Notes: generated by a model from the letters alone, not told the origin. Shown: positions 1 to 5,228, counted from the stretch's first letter. The stretch is DNA of 5,228 nt from Gemmatimonadota bacterium (GCA_016794735.1 JAEUJK010000171.1:1-5228), one strand, 5' to 3'. Numbers and translations are program-made.

Positions 1-171
1 CGACTCCTGCGTGGTGGCCATGTTGCGGAGGTCGGACTTCATCGAGGCGAGGTACGCCTTTTCCTTCGTGTTGGCGAACTTCGGGATCGCGATCGCGGCC
101 AGGATGCCGATGATGACGACGACGATCAGGAGTTCGATCAGGGTGAAGCCCTTCCGAGTCGTGTTGCGCAT
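1..171 (-). CDS. Type IV prepilin / pseudopilin N-terminus (3' end outside window)
   Basis: This is the first 57 residues of a type IV pilin-like protein; the rest runs off the left edge. The product begins MRNTTRKGFTLIELL. It has a short basic leader ending in Lys-Gly, the prepilin peptidase cut between Gly8 and Phe9, and Glu13, which is the conserved Glu5 of the mature protein. A hydrophobic helix follows to about residue 30 (LIVVVIIGILAAIAIP), then an amphipathic stretch (KFANTKEKAYLASMKSDLRN). Proteins of this class are inserted in the inner membrane, processed and methylated by PilD, and polymerised into type IV pili or type II secretion pseudopili. The start is set by the leader length and a GGAG ribosome site 5 bases upstream. 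The missing C-terminal head is what would separate a major pilin (PilA) from a minor pilin or GspG-like pseudopilin. It lies 421 bases downstream of a glycosyltransferase operon on the same strand. Confidence 0.93.
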   Translation of the reverse strand, partial: MRNTTRKGFTLIELLIVVVIIGILAAIAIPKFANTKEKAYLASMKSDLRNMATTQES

Positions 172-176
172 GGTGT

Positions 177-180
177 CTCC
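177..180 (-). promoter_or_regulatory. Ribosome binding site of the prepilin gene
   Basis: On the minus strand GGAG is followed by the 5-base spacer ACACC and then ATG. This spacing is normal and fixes the start at 171, the only start that leaves a standard class III leader. Confidence 0.7.
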
Positions 181-240
181 GGGTGCCCGTTGAGAAGTGA
201 GAGGTGCGAGGGAGTGGTGTCCGTCTCGATGGTGAAGCAA

Positions 241-257
241 GGCAAGTGATGGACCAA
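241..257 (-). promoter_or_regulatory. Candidate sigma-54 (-24/-12) promoter for the prepilin gene
   Basis: The minus strand reads TTGGTCCATCACTTGCC, with GG and GC exactly 10 bases apart. Compared with the consensus TGGCACG-N4-TTGCW, the TGG and TTGC blocks are intact and the middle of the -24 box is poor. With GC at -13/-12, transcription would begin near 230 and leave a leader of about 59 bases before the pilin ATG. RpoN-dependent pilin promoters are established in Pseudomonas and Myxococcus; use here is inference. I saw no convincing sigma-70 -35/-10 pair in the same stretch. GG-N10-GC arises by chance in GC-rich DNA, so confidence is modest. Confidence 0.35.
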
Positions 258-310
258 CAGCGGGGGTTTTCGCCGAACTCGTTGTCACTGCACGACTTGG
301 GCAACTGGTT

Positions 311-326
311 GGACTGCGCGCAGTCC
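311..326. repeat. Perfect 16-bp palindrome (possible operator or activator site)
   Basis: GGACTGCGCGCAGTCC equals its own reverse complement over all 16 bases. It lies at about -81 to -96 relative to the start predicted from the sigma-54-like element. That is a normal distance for the upstream site of a dimeric activator such as an NtrC/PilR-type regulator. It could also form a short RNA hairpin (6-bp stem, CGCG loop). No regulator is visible in the window, so its binding partner is unknown. Confidence 0.5.
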
Positions 327-373
327 GCGAGGTACATCGTCCTTTTGCGCGCCGTCTTGCAGTCTGCCACACG

Positions 374-394
374 CCCAACCCAACCACCCACCCC
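374..394 (-). other. Canonical G-quadruplex motif upstream of the prepilin gene
   Basis: Read on the minus strand, this stretch has four runs of G (GGGG, GGG, GGG, GGG) separated by loops T, TGGTT and TT. It therefore satisfies the standard G3+N1-7 rule for an intramolecular quadruplex. The C-rich complement on the plus strand is CCC at 374-376, 379-381 and 387-389 and CCCC at 391-394. It sits about 200 bases upstream of the pilin ATG and about 200 bases beyond the last stop of the glycosyltransferase operon. The motif is directly visible; folding or function in vivo is not shown. Confidence 0.6.
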
Positions 395-507
395 GATCAA
401 CCGCCTGGCCTTGCTCGCCCACCAGCCGAAAACCGGCTCGCAAGCACCGATTTGACGCGTGTCCGGTCGCCGAGGTAACTCCGCCCGATGTGACGGGCAT
501 CACGCAA

Positions 508-529
508 CGCCCCCGGGGGTCCGGGGGCG
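508..529 (-). terminator. GC-rich hairpin, possible distal terminator of the glycosyltransferase operon
   Basis: A perfect 9-bp inverted repeat (CGCCCCCGG at 508-516, CCGGGGGCG at 521-529) encloses a 4-base loop. All but none of the paired bases are G or C, so it is extremely stable on either strand. It lies 64 bases past the last stop of the operon. No U-tract follows on the minus strand (the next bases are TTGCGTGATG), so termination is plausible rather than demonstrated; it might instead protect the 3' end of the mRNA. Confidence 0.45.
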
Positions 530-557
530 CATGGCGACGTTAGGTGATGTGGATGGA

Positions 558-583
558 GCTCCCGGCGTTCACGCCACGGGAGC
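558..583 (-). terminator. Hairpin directly after the last operon stop, possible terminator
   Basis: GCTCCCG (558-564) pairs with CGGGAGC (577-583). Inside it GCG (565-567) pairs with CGC (572-574) around a TTCA loop, leaving a 2-base bulge. The result is about 10 bp of stem only 9 bases after the TAG stop of the GT2 gene. There is no U-tract. With the second hairpin at 508-529 it forms a tandem pair that most simply marks the end of the operon transcript. Confidence 0.5.
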
Positions 584-592
584 AGGAGTTCC

Positions 593-1372
593 CTAGCGCG
601 GCGGGAACATGTTGAAGCGCACGATATGCCAGAAGGCGGCGACGCCATCCTTCCAGTTGATCTTCTTCCCCTCGGCGTACGTGCGGCCCGAGTAGGAGAT
701 GGGGACTTCGTAGATGCGCACGCGACGCGCCGCGAGGCGCGCGGTGACCTCGGGCTCGAAGCCGAACCGGTCCGACGTCAGCGTCAGCGAACGCGCCACC
801 TCACCACGGATCGCCTTGTAGCACGTCTCCATGTCCGTGAGGTTGAGGTTCGTGAACATGTTGCTGGCCATCGTCAGGACCTTGTTCCCCACCGAGTGCC
901 AGAAGTAGAGCACGCGATGCGGACCGCTGAGGAACCGCGAGCCGAAGACGGCGTCGGCCTTGCCCTCGATGATCGGCTCCAGCAGCTGCGGCCAGTCAGC
1001 GGGGTCGTATTCCAGGTCGGCGTCCTGCACGATCACGACGTTGCCGGTGCTCGCGGTGATCGCCGTGCGAATGGCGTATCCCTTTCCGCGGTTGGTCGGC
1101 TGGTGGATAAGGATGTCGATCTGCCCCTCGGCCTTGAGCGCCTCCAGGATCTCGGCGGTGCCATCGGTGGAGCAGTCGTTCACGCAGATCACCTGCTTGC
1201 GGACCGGGACCGAGTGGACCTGGTCGAGGATCAGGCGAATGGTGTTCTTCTCGTTATACACCGGGATCAGCACCGAGAGGACCACCTCGTCGGCGGGAAT
1301 CGGGGTGCGACCGCGCATCCGAGGGGTCGGAGCATCGGTGAGAACGTTCGGTGAGGACACGGGAAGGGTCAT
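593..1372 (-). CDS. GT2 family glycosyltransferase, polyprenyl-phosphate sugar synthase-like (DPM1/DPG-synthase group)
   Basis: This 259-residue soluble GT-A fold enzyme probably moves a sugar from a nucleotide donor to polyprenyl phosphate at the cytoplasmic face of the membrane. Visible motifs in order are SVLIPVYNE (33-41), VNDCSTDGT (64-72, the donor-binding Asp region), NRGKGYA (94-100), DADLEYDP (117-124, metal-binding DxD-like), GSRF (144-147), METCYK (181-186), FGFEPEV (203-209) and the C-terminal SGRTYAEGKKINWKDG (228-243). There is no C-terminal membrane anchor, unlike GtrB/ArnC types, so it resembles DPM1. The open frame extends upstream to 1495. I chose the ATG at 1372 because it makes an ATGA overlap with the preceding gene and leaves about 30 residues before the first motif; the longer form would overlap that gene by 127 bases with unrelated Arg/Gly/Pro-rich sequence. 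No Shine-Dalgarno is evident, suggesting coupled translation. The sugar (mannose, glucose or other) cannot be told from sequence. Confidence 0.9.
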   Translation of the reverse strand: MTLPVSSPNVLTDAPTPRMRGRTPIPADEVVLSVLIPVYNEKNTIRLILDQVHSVPVRKQVICVNDCSTDGTAEILEALKAEGQIDILIHQPTNRGKGYAIRTAITASTGNVVIVQDADLEYDPADWPQLLEPIIEGKADAVFGSRFLSGPHRVLYFWHSVGNKVLTMASNMFTNLNLTDMETCYKAIRGEVARSLTLTSDRFGFEPEVTARLAARRVRIYEVPISYSGRTYAEGKKINWKDGVAAFWHIVRFNMFPPR

Positions 1373-2943
1373 GGTGTCTGGTGCTGATAAATCAAAACGT
1401 CCGGGGTACGTCCGACGTAACGCAGGACCGGCGTGGCCCCCCCCGCGAGGGTGGAAGCCGTCCGGAACCCTTGCTGCGACCCGACCAGGAACCACGACGG
1501 ACGGTACGCCGTGAAGATATCACGGACGACCTGAACGTCTTCCGGGTCGGTCAGGAAACGGACCCGTTGCTTGGGCAGGAAGGTCGAGGTCGGAACGCTC
1601 TTCCTGTTGGCGTAGAGATAGACGATCAAGTCGTCTTCAGTGCTCAGGACCGTGGTGGAGTCCGTGTACCGGGCGGCCCATTCGACGATAGGCTTGGCCC
1701 GCTTCCCGGCATCGCGCTGGGCCGTGACCCACCACTTCCGGGTGTAGCCGGTCAAGTTGTACTGGGCAGAGCCGCCGACGAGCGCCACCACGAGCACGGC
1801 AACGGCGGCGCGCCCGCCGATTCGGGCGGGAGCGGCAACGCGACCCAGCCGGTCCCAGGCGGCGAGCACGCCACACCCCACCATCAGCGGCCACAGGGGC
1901 CAGACGGCGAGGGTGAACCGGGCGGGCTCGAACGGCCACAACATGATCACGAGGGTATAGACCGCGAGGAACCAGAGGGTGACCGGGGCATTGCGACGGA
2001 ATCGTCCTGTCCCCAGCAGGGTGAAGCCGAGCACGCCGAACAGGACGATGGACCGCGGCCACAGCGCCTGTACCGGGAGGAAGTAGTAGGAGAGCATCCC
2101 CTCCAGCTCTTCCGTGTTCTTCAGGACCACCTGCTTGGCAAACTCCACGCCGCCCTCGCGGTACCCGTCCACGAGCCACGAGCCGTAGGACCCGAACTTC
2201 CCCACCATGACCGGGGCAATCTCCCCCTGATGGGCGCCGACCCACAGTTGCCACGGCACCAGGAAGACGGCGGCCCCAACTCCCGCCGCCACCGCTGCCC
2301 AGAAGCGACCGCGGAGCAACAGGACGAGCCCGAGCGCAGGGACGGCGAAGACTCCGAGGGTGCGAACCATCGCCAGCAGGCCCAGGAGTAATCCGGCCAC
2401 GAGCGCATCCCGCGGGCGGCCGGACTCGACCGACTTTTCGGCCACCAGGAGCGCCGGGAAGAGCAGCGCGAGGAACATCGGCTCCGACATCACCACGCCC
2501 GTGACGAGCAGGACCACGATCGAGAGGGTCCCGATCAGCGCCACGGCCAACGCGGCGGGCACCGGTGCGCGGAAGCGTCGACGCGCGAACACGTAGGCGC
2601 CCGACGCGGCCGCGGCGAGGTAGAACGCGTTGAGGAACTTGAAGGCGACGATGTTGTCCGGGAACGACGGCCACGCGCGCCAGATCAACGACAACACCAG
2701 CGGGTACGCCGGCGGGAAGTGGGTCGCGTTAGGCTCGCCGGGAAGGTTGAGGAAGCGGAAGCCTCGCCCTTCGGCCAGGGATTTCGCCAGGACGGTGTAC
2801 ATGGCGTCGTCCTGGAAGGCACCCACCGGCCACGGCGTGATCGTGAGGATCGCGACCAGCGCGACGACCACCGGGAGCGCGACGTGGATCATCCGCTCGG
2901 GTGGCATGGGGACGCGCCGCAGCTGCTCCATCACGCGGTTCAT
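1369..2943 (-). CDS. GT-C fold integral membrane glycosyltransferase (GT39/ArnT-like)
   Basis: This 524-residue polytopic protein looks like a polyprenyl-phosphate-sugar-dependent transferase. Helix 1 spans about 18-38. The first outer loop carries the acidic pair of FQDDAMYTVLAKSLAEG (Asp45, Asp46), the usual GT-C catalytic position, followed by THFPPAYPLVLSLIW (74-88), a motif common in ArnT/PMT-like proteins. Further hydrophobic segments lie at roughly 98-120, 127-150, 153-170, 178-233 (several), 296-312, 318-336, 342-362 and 378-395, with WPFEPARF at 336-343. A soluble tail (about 400-524) contains EDDLIVYLYANRKSVPTSTF (436-455). It is paralogous to the gene at 4340-5228. The start is the ATG in an ATGA overlap with the upstream gene, with GAGGG 4 bases before it; Met5 is an alternative. 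It likely works with the GT2 enzyme encoded next. The acceptor is unknown: protein, lipid A and surface glycan all remain possible. Confidence 0.85.
   Translation of the reverse strand: MNRVMEQLRRVPMPPERMIHVALPVVVALVAILTITPWPVGAFQDDAMYTVLAKSLAEGRGFRFLNLPGEPNATHFPPAYPLVLSLIWRAWPSFPDNIVAFKFLNAFYLAAAASGAYVFARRRFRAPVPAALAVALIGTLSIVVLLVTGVVMSEPMFLALLFPALLVAEKSVESGRPRDALVAGLLLGLLAMVRTLGVFAVPALGLVLLLRGRFWAAVAAGVGAAVFLVPWQLWVGAHQGEIAPVMVGKFGSYGSWLVDGYREGGVEFAKQVVLKNTEELEGMLSYYFLPVQALWPRSIVLFGVLGFTLLGTGRFRRNAPVTLWFLAVYTLVIMLWPFEPARFTLAVWPLWPLMVGCGVLAAWDRLGRVAAPARIGGRAAVAVLVVALVGGSAQYNLTGYTRKWWVTAQRDAGKRAKPIVEWAARYTDSTTVLSTEDDLIVYLYANRKSVPTSTFLPKQRVRFLTDPEDVQVVRDIFTAYRPSWFLVGSQQGFRTASTLAGGATPVLRYVGRTPDVLIYQHQTP
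2726..2734 (+). repeat. CGTTAGG-type dispersed short motif (representative copy)
   Basis: GCGTTAGGC occurs at 2726-2734 and 4575-4583 on the plus strand and at 3831-3839 on the minus strand; the 7-base core CGTTAGG also occurs at 538-544 on the plus strand. Copies at 2722-2734 and 4571-4583 share 13 bases (GGTCGCGTTAGGC). Copies at 2726 and 3831 share 12 (GCGTTAGGCTCG). In the coding frames it gives Pro-Asn-Ala-Thr twice, at non-homologous places in the two GT-C genes, and a rare TTA leucine codon in the TMTC-like gene. The function is unknown. Confidence 0.4.
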
Positions 2944-4343
2944 CGTGCCCTCGCGAGCTGGAGGGAATCGGCGACCGCGCGCCAGCGCATGACGCCGGCC
3001 CCATCGCCCAGGGCCTGTGCGACGTCGGCCGCCTCACGCAGCATCACCGTGTCGCCGGGGTAGATCGAATGTGCGACCGCGTATTCGCGAGCCGCCGCCG
3101 GCAGGTCGCCACCACTGCGCAACACACGCGCGGCCACCCAATGCCCGCGATAGGACTCCGGATGGTCCTCGAGCAGCTGGAGCGCAAAGCTGCGGCTGTC
3201 TTCCCAGACGGGAGTGCGGGTCCAGGTGCGCCATGCGCCCGCAACCACGAGGCCACCGAGCAGGAGCGGTGCGGTCATCCGCGATGCGGGAGCGCGCGCC
3301 ACCAGCCAGCCCACCACGAGTGCCACGGCGGCACTCGCGAGGTAGAGCGTCCGTTCGGCCAGGGCCACCCCCGTCACCATGACCACGTTGGAGACCGGGG
3401 CGATGGCGACGACGACCCAGGCCATCGCGACGGCCACGATGGGAGCCTGTCGACGCGTGCGCCACGCGACGATGGCCGCGAGCAGGATAACGAGCAGCCC
3501 CGCGAGGACCATTGGGGTGACCCGACGGACCGCGGTGATCACCCCGGGTTCGTAGTCTGCAGAGAGTTGTGCCGGCGCGAGCAGGAGTCGCGCATAGTGG
3601 GGCACGATGCTGACCACGGTGAGCAGGCGTTCCGGCAGCGAGAGGCCGGCGAACACGGCGGAGGACGTCGACAGCGCCGAATCGCGGAGCGCATACGACA
3701 TCAGCCCCACCCACACGGCGAATACCACCGCGTACCCGATCCACAGCGGTCGCGCCGGGCGGGGCGGCGCGCCGGGCAGGCGATCGAGCAGCAGCGCGAG
3801 CACCGGGTACACCACCGCGCTTTCCTTCGAGCCTAACGCGGCCGCGAAAGTCACCACGGCCCACGGCGATCGGCGGCGGTGGAGCAGCACGGTGGCAAGA
3901 CCGAAGGTCGCGGCCATGAGCTCGAGTCGCCCCACGAGGTTCGCCACGGCCTCGACATGCACGGGGTGCACCGCAAAGACCAGCCCCGCGGCGAGTGCCA
4001 TCGCCAGGCCACCCAACGACAGCGCGAGCATCGACACGAGCACGGTGGCCGCGACGTGCCATCCCACATTCACCACGTGGAACCAGGCTGCGCTGTTCCC
4101 TGCGATCGCATGGTCCAGGGCAAACGACAGGATGCCCAGCGGGCGGTATTGTCCGCCACCGACCGCGGCGGGCCAGTACGGCGAGACAAAGGCCTGCCAC
4201 GCACGCGCGGGATCCTGCACGAGCGGATTCTGGAGGATGATCCCGCGATCATCCAGCACGAAGCCGTTTGCCGGTGCGTTGGCGTAGACCAGCGCCGCCA
4301 CCACCCCGGCCGCCATCGGCGGGACCCACGGCGCCGTCTTCAT
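2940..4343 (-). CDS. TMTC-like multispanning membrane protein, putative O-mannosyltransferase-type GT-C enzyme with short TPR-like tail
   Basis: This 467-residue protein has about 10 membrane helices and a soluble C-terminus. It matches the pattern of TMTC proteins: NGFVLDDRGIILQNPLV (26-42) with the first-loop acidic pair Asp31-Asp32; QYRPLGILSF (65-74); FHVVNVGWH (88-96); FAVHPVHVEAVANLVGR (123-139), the most diagnostic block; GSKESAVVYP (171-180); PHYARLLLAPAQLSADYEPG (248-267), like the DUF1736 segment; and APVSNVVMVTGVALAERTLY (315-334). After the last helix come TPVWEDSRSFALQLLEDHPE (377-396) and two or so degenerate TPR-like helical pairs to about 450. Eukaryotic TMTC1-4 O-mannosylate cadherins and carry long TPR arrays; this tail is much shorter. 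The start is the ATGA overlap at 4340-4343, with GAGG unusually far upstream (about 13 bases). It lies between two paralogous GT-C genes, which supports a sugar-transfer role. Activity and acceptor are inferred from the family. Confidence 0.82.
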   Translation of the reverse strand: MKTAPWVPPMAAGVVAALVYANAPANGFVLDDRGIILQNPLVQDPARAWQAFVSPYWPAAVGGGQYRPLGILSFALDHAIAGNSAAWFHVVNVGWHVAATVLVSMLALSLGGLAMALAAGLVFAVHPVHVEAVANLVGRLELMAATFGLATVLLHRRRSPWAVVTFAAALGSKESAVVYPVLALLLDRLPGAPPRPARPLWIGYAVVFAVWVGLMSYALRDSALSTSSAVFAGLSLPERLLTVVSIVPHYARLLLAPAQLSADYEPGVITAVRRVTPMVLAGLLVILLAAIVAWRTRRQAPIVAVAMAWVVVAIAPVSNVVMVTGVALAERTLYLASAAVALVVGWLVARAPASRMTAPLLLGGLVVAGAWRTWTRTPVWEDSRSFALQLLEDHPESYRGHWVAARVLRSGGDLPAAAREYAVAHSIYPGDTVMLREAADVAQALGDGAGVMRWRAVADSLQLARAR

Positions 4344-5228
4344 CGGGACGCCGACACCTCGTCAGGCAGGGGCTCGAAGACCGCGCCTCGCGGGAAGGTG
4401 GTGACGAGACGCAGCGACGGCTGGGGCCCCTGGCTGAGGCCCCGGGCGGCCTGCAGCCCGTAATCACTCACGGCAAGGACGTAGTCGACCCGGTACGTCG
4501 CGAGGATCTCACCCAGGGCGCGGGTCGCGAACTCCGGTGTCTGCGGCGCCAGGTGTTCCTGCGGCGTGAAGGTCGCGTTAGGCACCGTGCGACGCCCGGT
4601 GTAGAGGTGCACCAGGAGGTCGTCATCGGTCGCGAGCACCGCGTTCGTGTCGGTGTTGGTGCGCACCCACTCGGCCAGGGGACGCGCCCGATCGGCCACG
4701 CTCCCCTGCACCTGCGACCACCACCCCTCGCGCGTGGACTGCACGTTGAACCTGGCATACCCCACCACGAGGGCGAGGGCGAGCGCGCCCACGGCGACGC
4801 GCCGCAGCGTTGGCCGTCCCTCCACTCGCGGCCCCGCCAGCGCACCTACCCCAAGTACACACAACATGCCGATCACGGGCCAGATCCCCCACAGGAAACG
4901 TGCGGGGGCAAACGGCCACGCCAGCACGACCGCGAGGTAGGCCAGGCTGAACAACGCGACGACCCGCGTGCGCGTCCAGGCCGATGCCAGCCCGGCCACC
5001 AGCACCACGGCCAACGCCGTCGTCGCCGTCGCCCGCAGCCAGAGGGGGCCGAGTACGGTCCCGGTGTGCGTCCAGCTTTCAAAGGCCAGGCGGCCGGCAT
5101 TGAAGCGCACGACCTCCGCCACCCAGGCGAGGCCGCCCGAGCGCACGGCGTCACCAAGCCATCCGCTGTAGGACCCGTACTTCCCGGTGAAGATGGCGGG
5201 CACCTCCCCGGCATGTGCCGCGACCCAC
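4340..5228 (-). CDS. GT-C fold membrane glycosyltransferase, C-terminal part (start outside window)
   Basis: The last 295 residues of a membrane protein paralogous to the gene at 1369-2943. Reading in from the right edge, it begins WVAAHAGEVPAIFTGKYGSY and aligns with WVGAHQGEIAPVMVGKFGSY (residues 234-253) of the paralog, so roughly 230 N-terminal residues, including the expected acidic first loop, are missing. Shared landmarks include WPFAPARF in a late helix, a WW pair after the last helix, and the soluble tail with DDDLLVHLYTGRRTVPNATF, of which about 21 of 45 surrounding positions are identical. A GTG at 5203 lies inside this homologous region and is an internal Val codon, not the start. 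Its stop overlaps the next gene's start (ATGA at 4340-4343), making it the upstream member seen of the operon. Acceptor and sugar are not determinable. Confidence 0.85.
   Translation of the reverse strand, partial: WVAAHAGEVPAIFTGKYGSYSGWLGDAVRSGGLAWVAEVVRFNAGRLAFESWTHTGTVLGPLWLRATATTALAVVLVAGLASAWTRTRVVALFSLAYLAVVLAWPFAPARFLWGIWPVIGMLCVLGVGALAGPRVEGRPTLRRVAVGALALALVVGYARFNVQSTREGWWSQVQGSVADRARPLAEWVRTNTDTNAVLATDDDLLVHLYTGRRTVPNATFTPQEHLAPQTPEFATRALGEILATYRVDYVLAVSDYGLQAARGLSQGPQPSLRLVTTFPRGAVFEPLPDEVSASR

Larger units (their letters stand above)
172..592. other. Intergenic region between the glycosyltransferase operon and the prepilin gene
   Basis: This 421-base stretch is the only sizeable non-coding part of the window. 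From the operon side it holds two strong hairpins (558-583, 508-529), a weak 5-bp stem-loop (424-438, AGCCG/CGGCT), the G-quadruplex motif (374-394), the 16-bp palindrome (311-326), the sigma-54-like element (241-257) and the pilin ribosome site. I see no tRNA-like cloverleaf and no riboswitch I recognise. Small open frames cross it on both strands, but none has a convincing start site or protein-like composition. Confidence 0.6.
593..5228 (-). other. Four-gene glycosyltransferase operon (upstream end outside window)
   Basis: The gene order is GT-C (partial), TMTC-like, GT-C, GT2, all on the minus strand. Stops and starts overlap by ATGA at 4340-4343, 2940-2943 and 1369-1372. Identical 4-base overlaps at every junction point to a single transcript with termination-reinitiation coupling and to stoichiometric production of the proteins. 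No promoter lies inside the window; it must be to the right of 5228. Pairing one cytosolic polyprenyl-phosphate sugar synthase-like enzyme with three membrane GT-C proteins fits a donor-synthesis plus transfer pathway. Confidence 0.85.

Noticed and set aside
424..438. Weak stem-loop AGCCG/CGGCT in the intergenic region
   Set aside because: A 5-bp stem is expected by chance in GC-rich DNA, and nothing near it suggests a terminator or a structured RNA.
204..503. Small open frames in the intergenic region on both strands
   Set aside because: They have no convincing ribosome site and no protein-like composition, and they cross the G-quadruplex and palindrome elements.
1373..1495. Upstream extension of the GT2 gene to a start at 1495 (300 residues)
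   Set aside because: It would overlap the GT-C gene by 127 bases, and the added residues are unlike the family. The ATG at 1372 fits the ATGA overlap pattern of the other junctions.
1351..2391. A long plus-strand open frame (346 codons) antisense to the GT-C gene
   Set aside because: The translation is rich in Arg, Gly, Pro, Glu and His with no recognisable motif. The opposite strand encodes a clear membrane protein here, so this is a high-GC shadow frame.
2901..3836. A 311-codon plus-strand open frame
   Set aside because: The composition (His, Arg, Gly, Asp) is typical of antisense frames in GC-rich DNA, and it straddles two well-supported genes on the other strand.
3034..4200. A 388-codon minus-strand frame inside the TMTC-like gene in another frame
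   Set aside because: The product is Arg/Gly/Ala-rich and low in complexity, while the overlapping frame carries conserved TMTC-type blocks and joins its neighbours by ATGA overlaps.
5201..5203. GTG at 5203 as the start of the right-edge GT-C gene
   Set aside because: Homology with the paralog continues upstream to the window edge (WVAAHAGE against WVGAHQGE), so this GTG is an internal valine codon.
1..5228. CRISPR arrays, tRNA/rRNA genes, insertion sequences and attachment sites
   Set aside because: I found no regular direct-repeat array, no cloverleaf or rRNA-like sequence, no transposase-like protein and no flanking inverted repeats.

Overview
The window is GC-rich DNA (roughly two thirds G+C by eye) and every gene I can support lies on the minus strand. 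It is almost fully coding except for 172-592. The pilin N-terminus, the codon use and the envelope glycosyltransferase content suggest a Gram-negative-type, high-GC environmental bacterium. Gemmatimonadota is my best guess, from general resemblance only and not from any search.

Layout, following transcription from right to left. (1) 5228-4340: C-terminal 295 residues of a multispanning GT-C type glycosyltransferase whose start lies outside the window. (2) 4343-2940: a 467-residue membrane protein resembling the TMTC (transmembrane and TPR) O-mannosyltransferases. (3) 2943-1369: a complete 524-residue GT-C protein, paralogous to gene 1. (4) 1372-593: a 259-residue cytosolic GT2 enzyme of the dolichyl-phosphate-mannose/glucose-synthase-like group. 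All three junctions are 4-base ATGA stop/start overlaps, so these genes form one translationally coupled operon. Two GC-rich hairpins (583-558 and 529-508) follow the last stop and may end the transcript.

The 421-base gap 172-592 then holds a canonical four-tract G-quadruplex motif, a perfect 16-bp palindrome and a sigma-54-like -24/-12 element. These all lie upstream of a type IV prepilin gene (171-1, cut by the window edge) with a textbook class III signal.

Functional reading (inference): the GT2 enzyme charges a polyprenyl phosphate with a sugar in the cytoplasm. The two GT-C proteins and the TMTC-like protein, with their acidic first loops outside the membrane, then transfer that sugar to an extracytoplasmic acceptor. 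The downstream pilin makes pilin or another secreted protein an attractive acceptor, but the sequence does not prove this, and the pilin appears to be a separate transcription unit.
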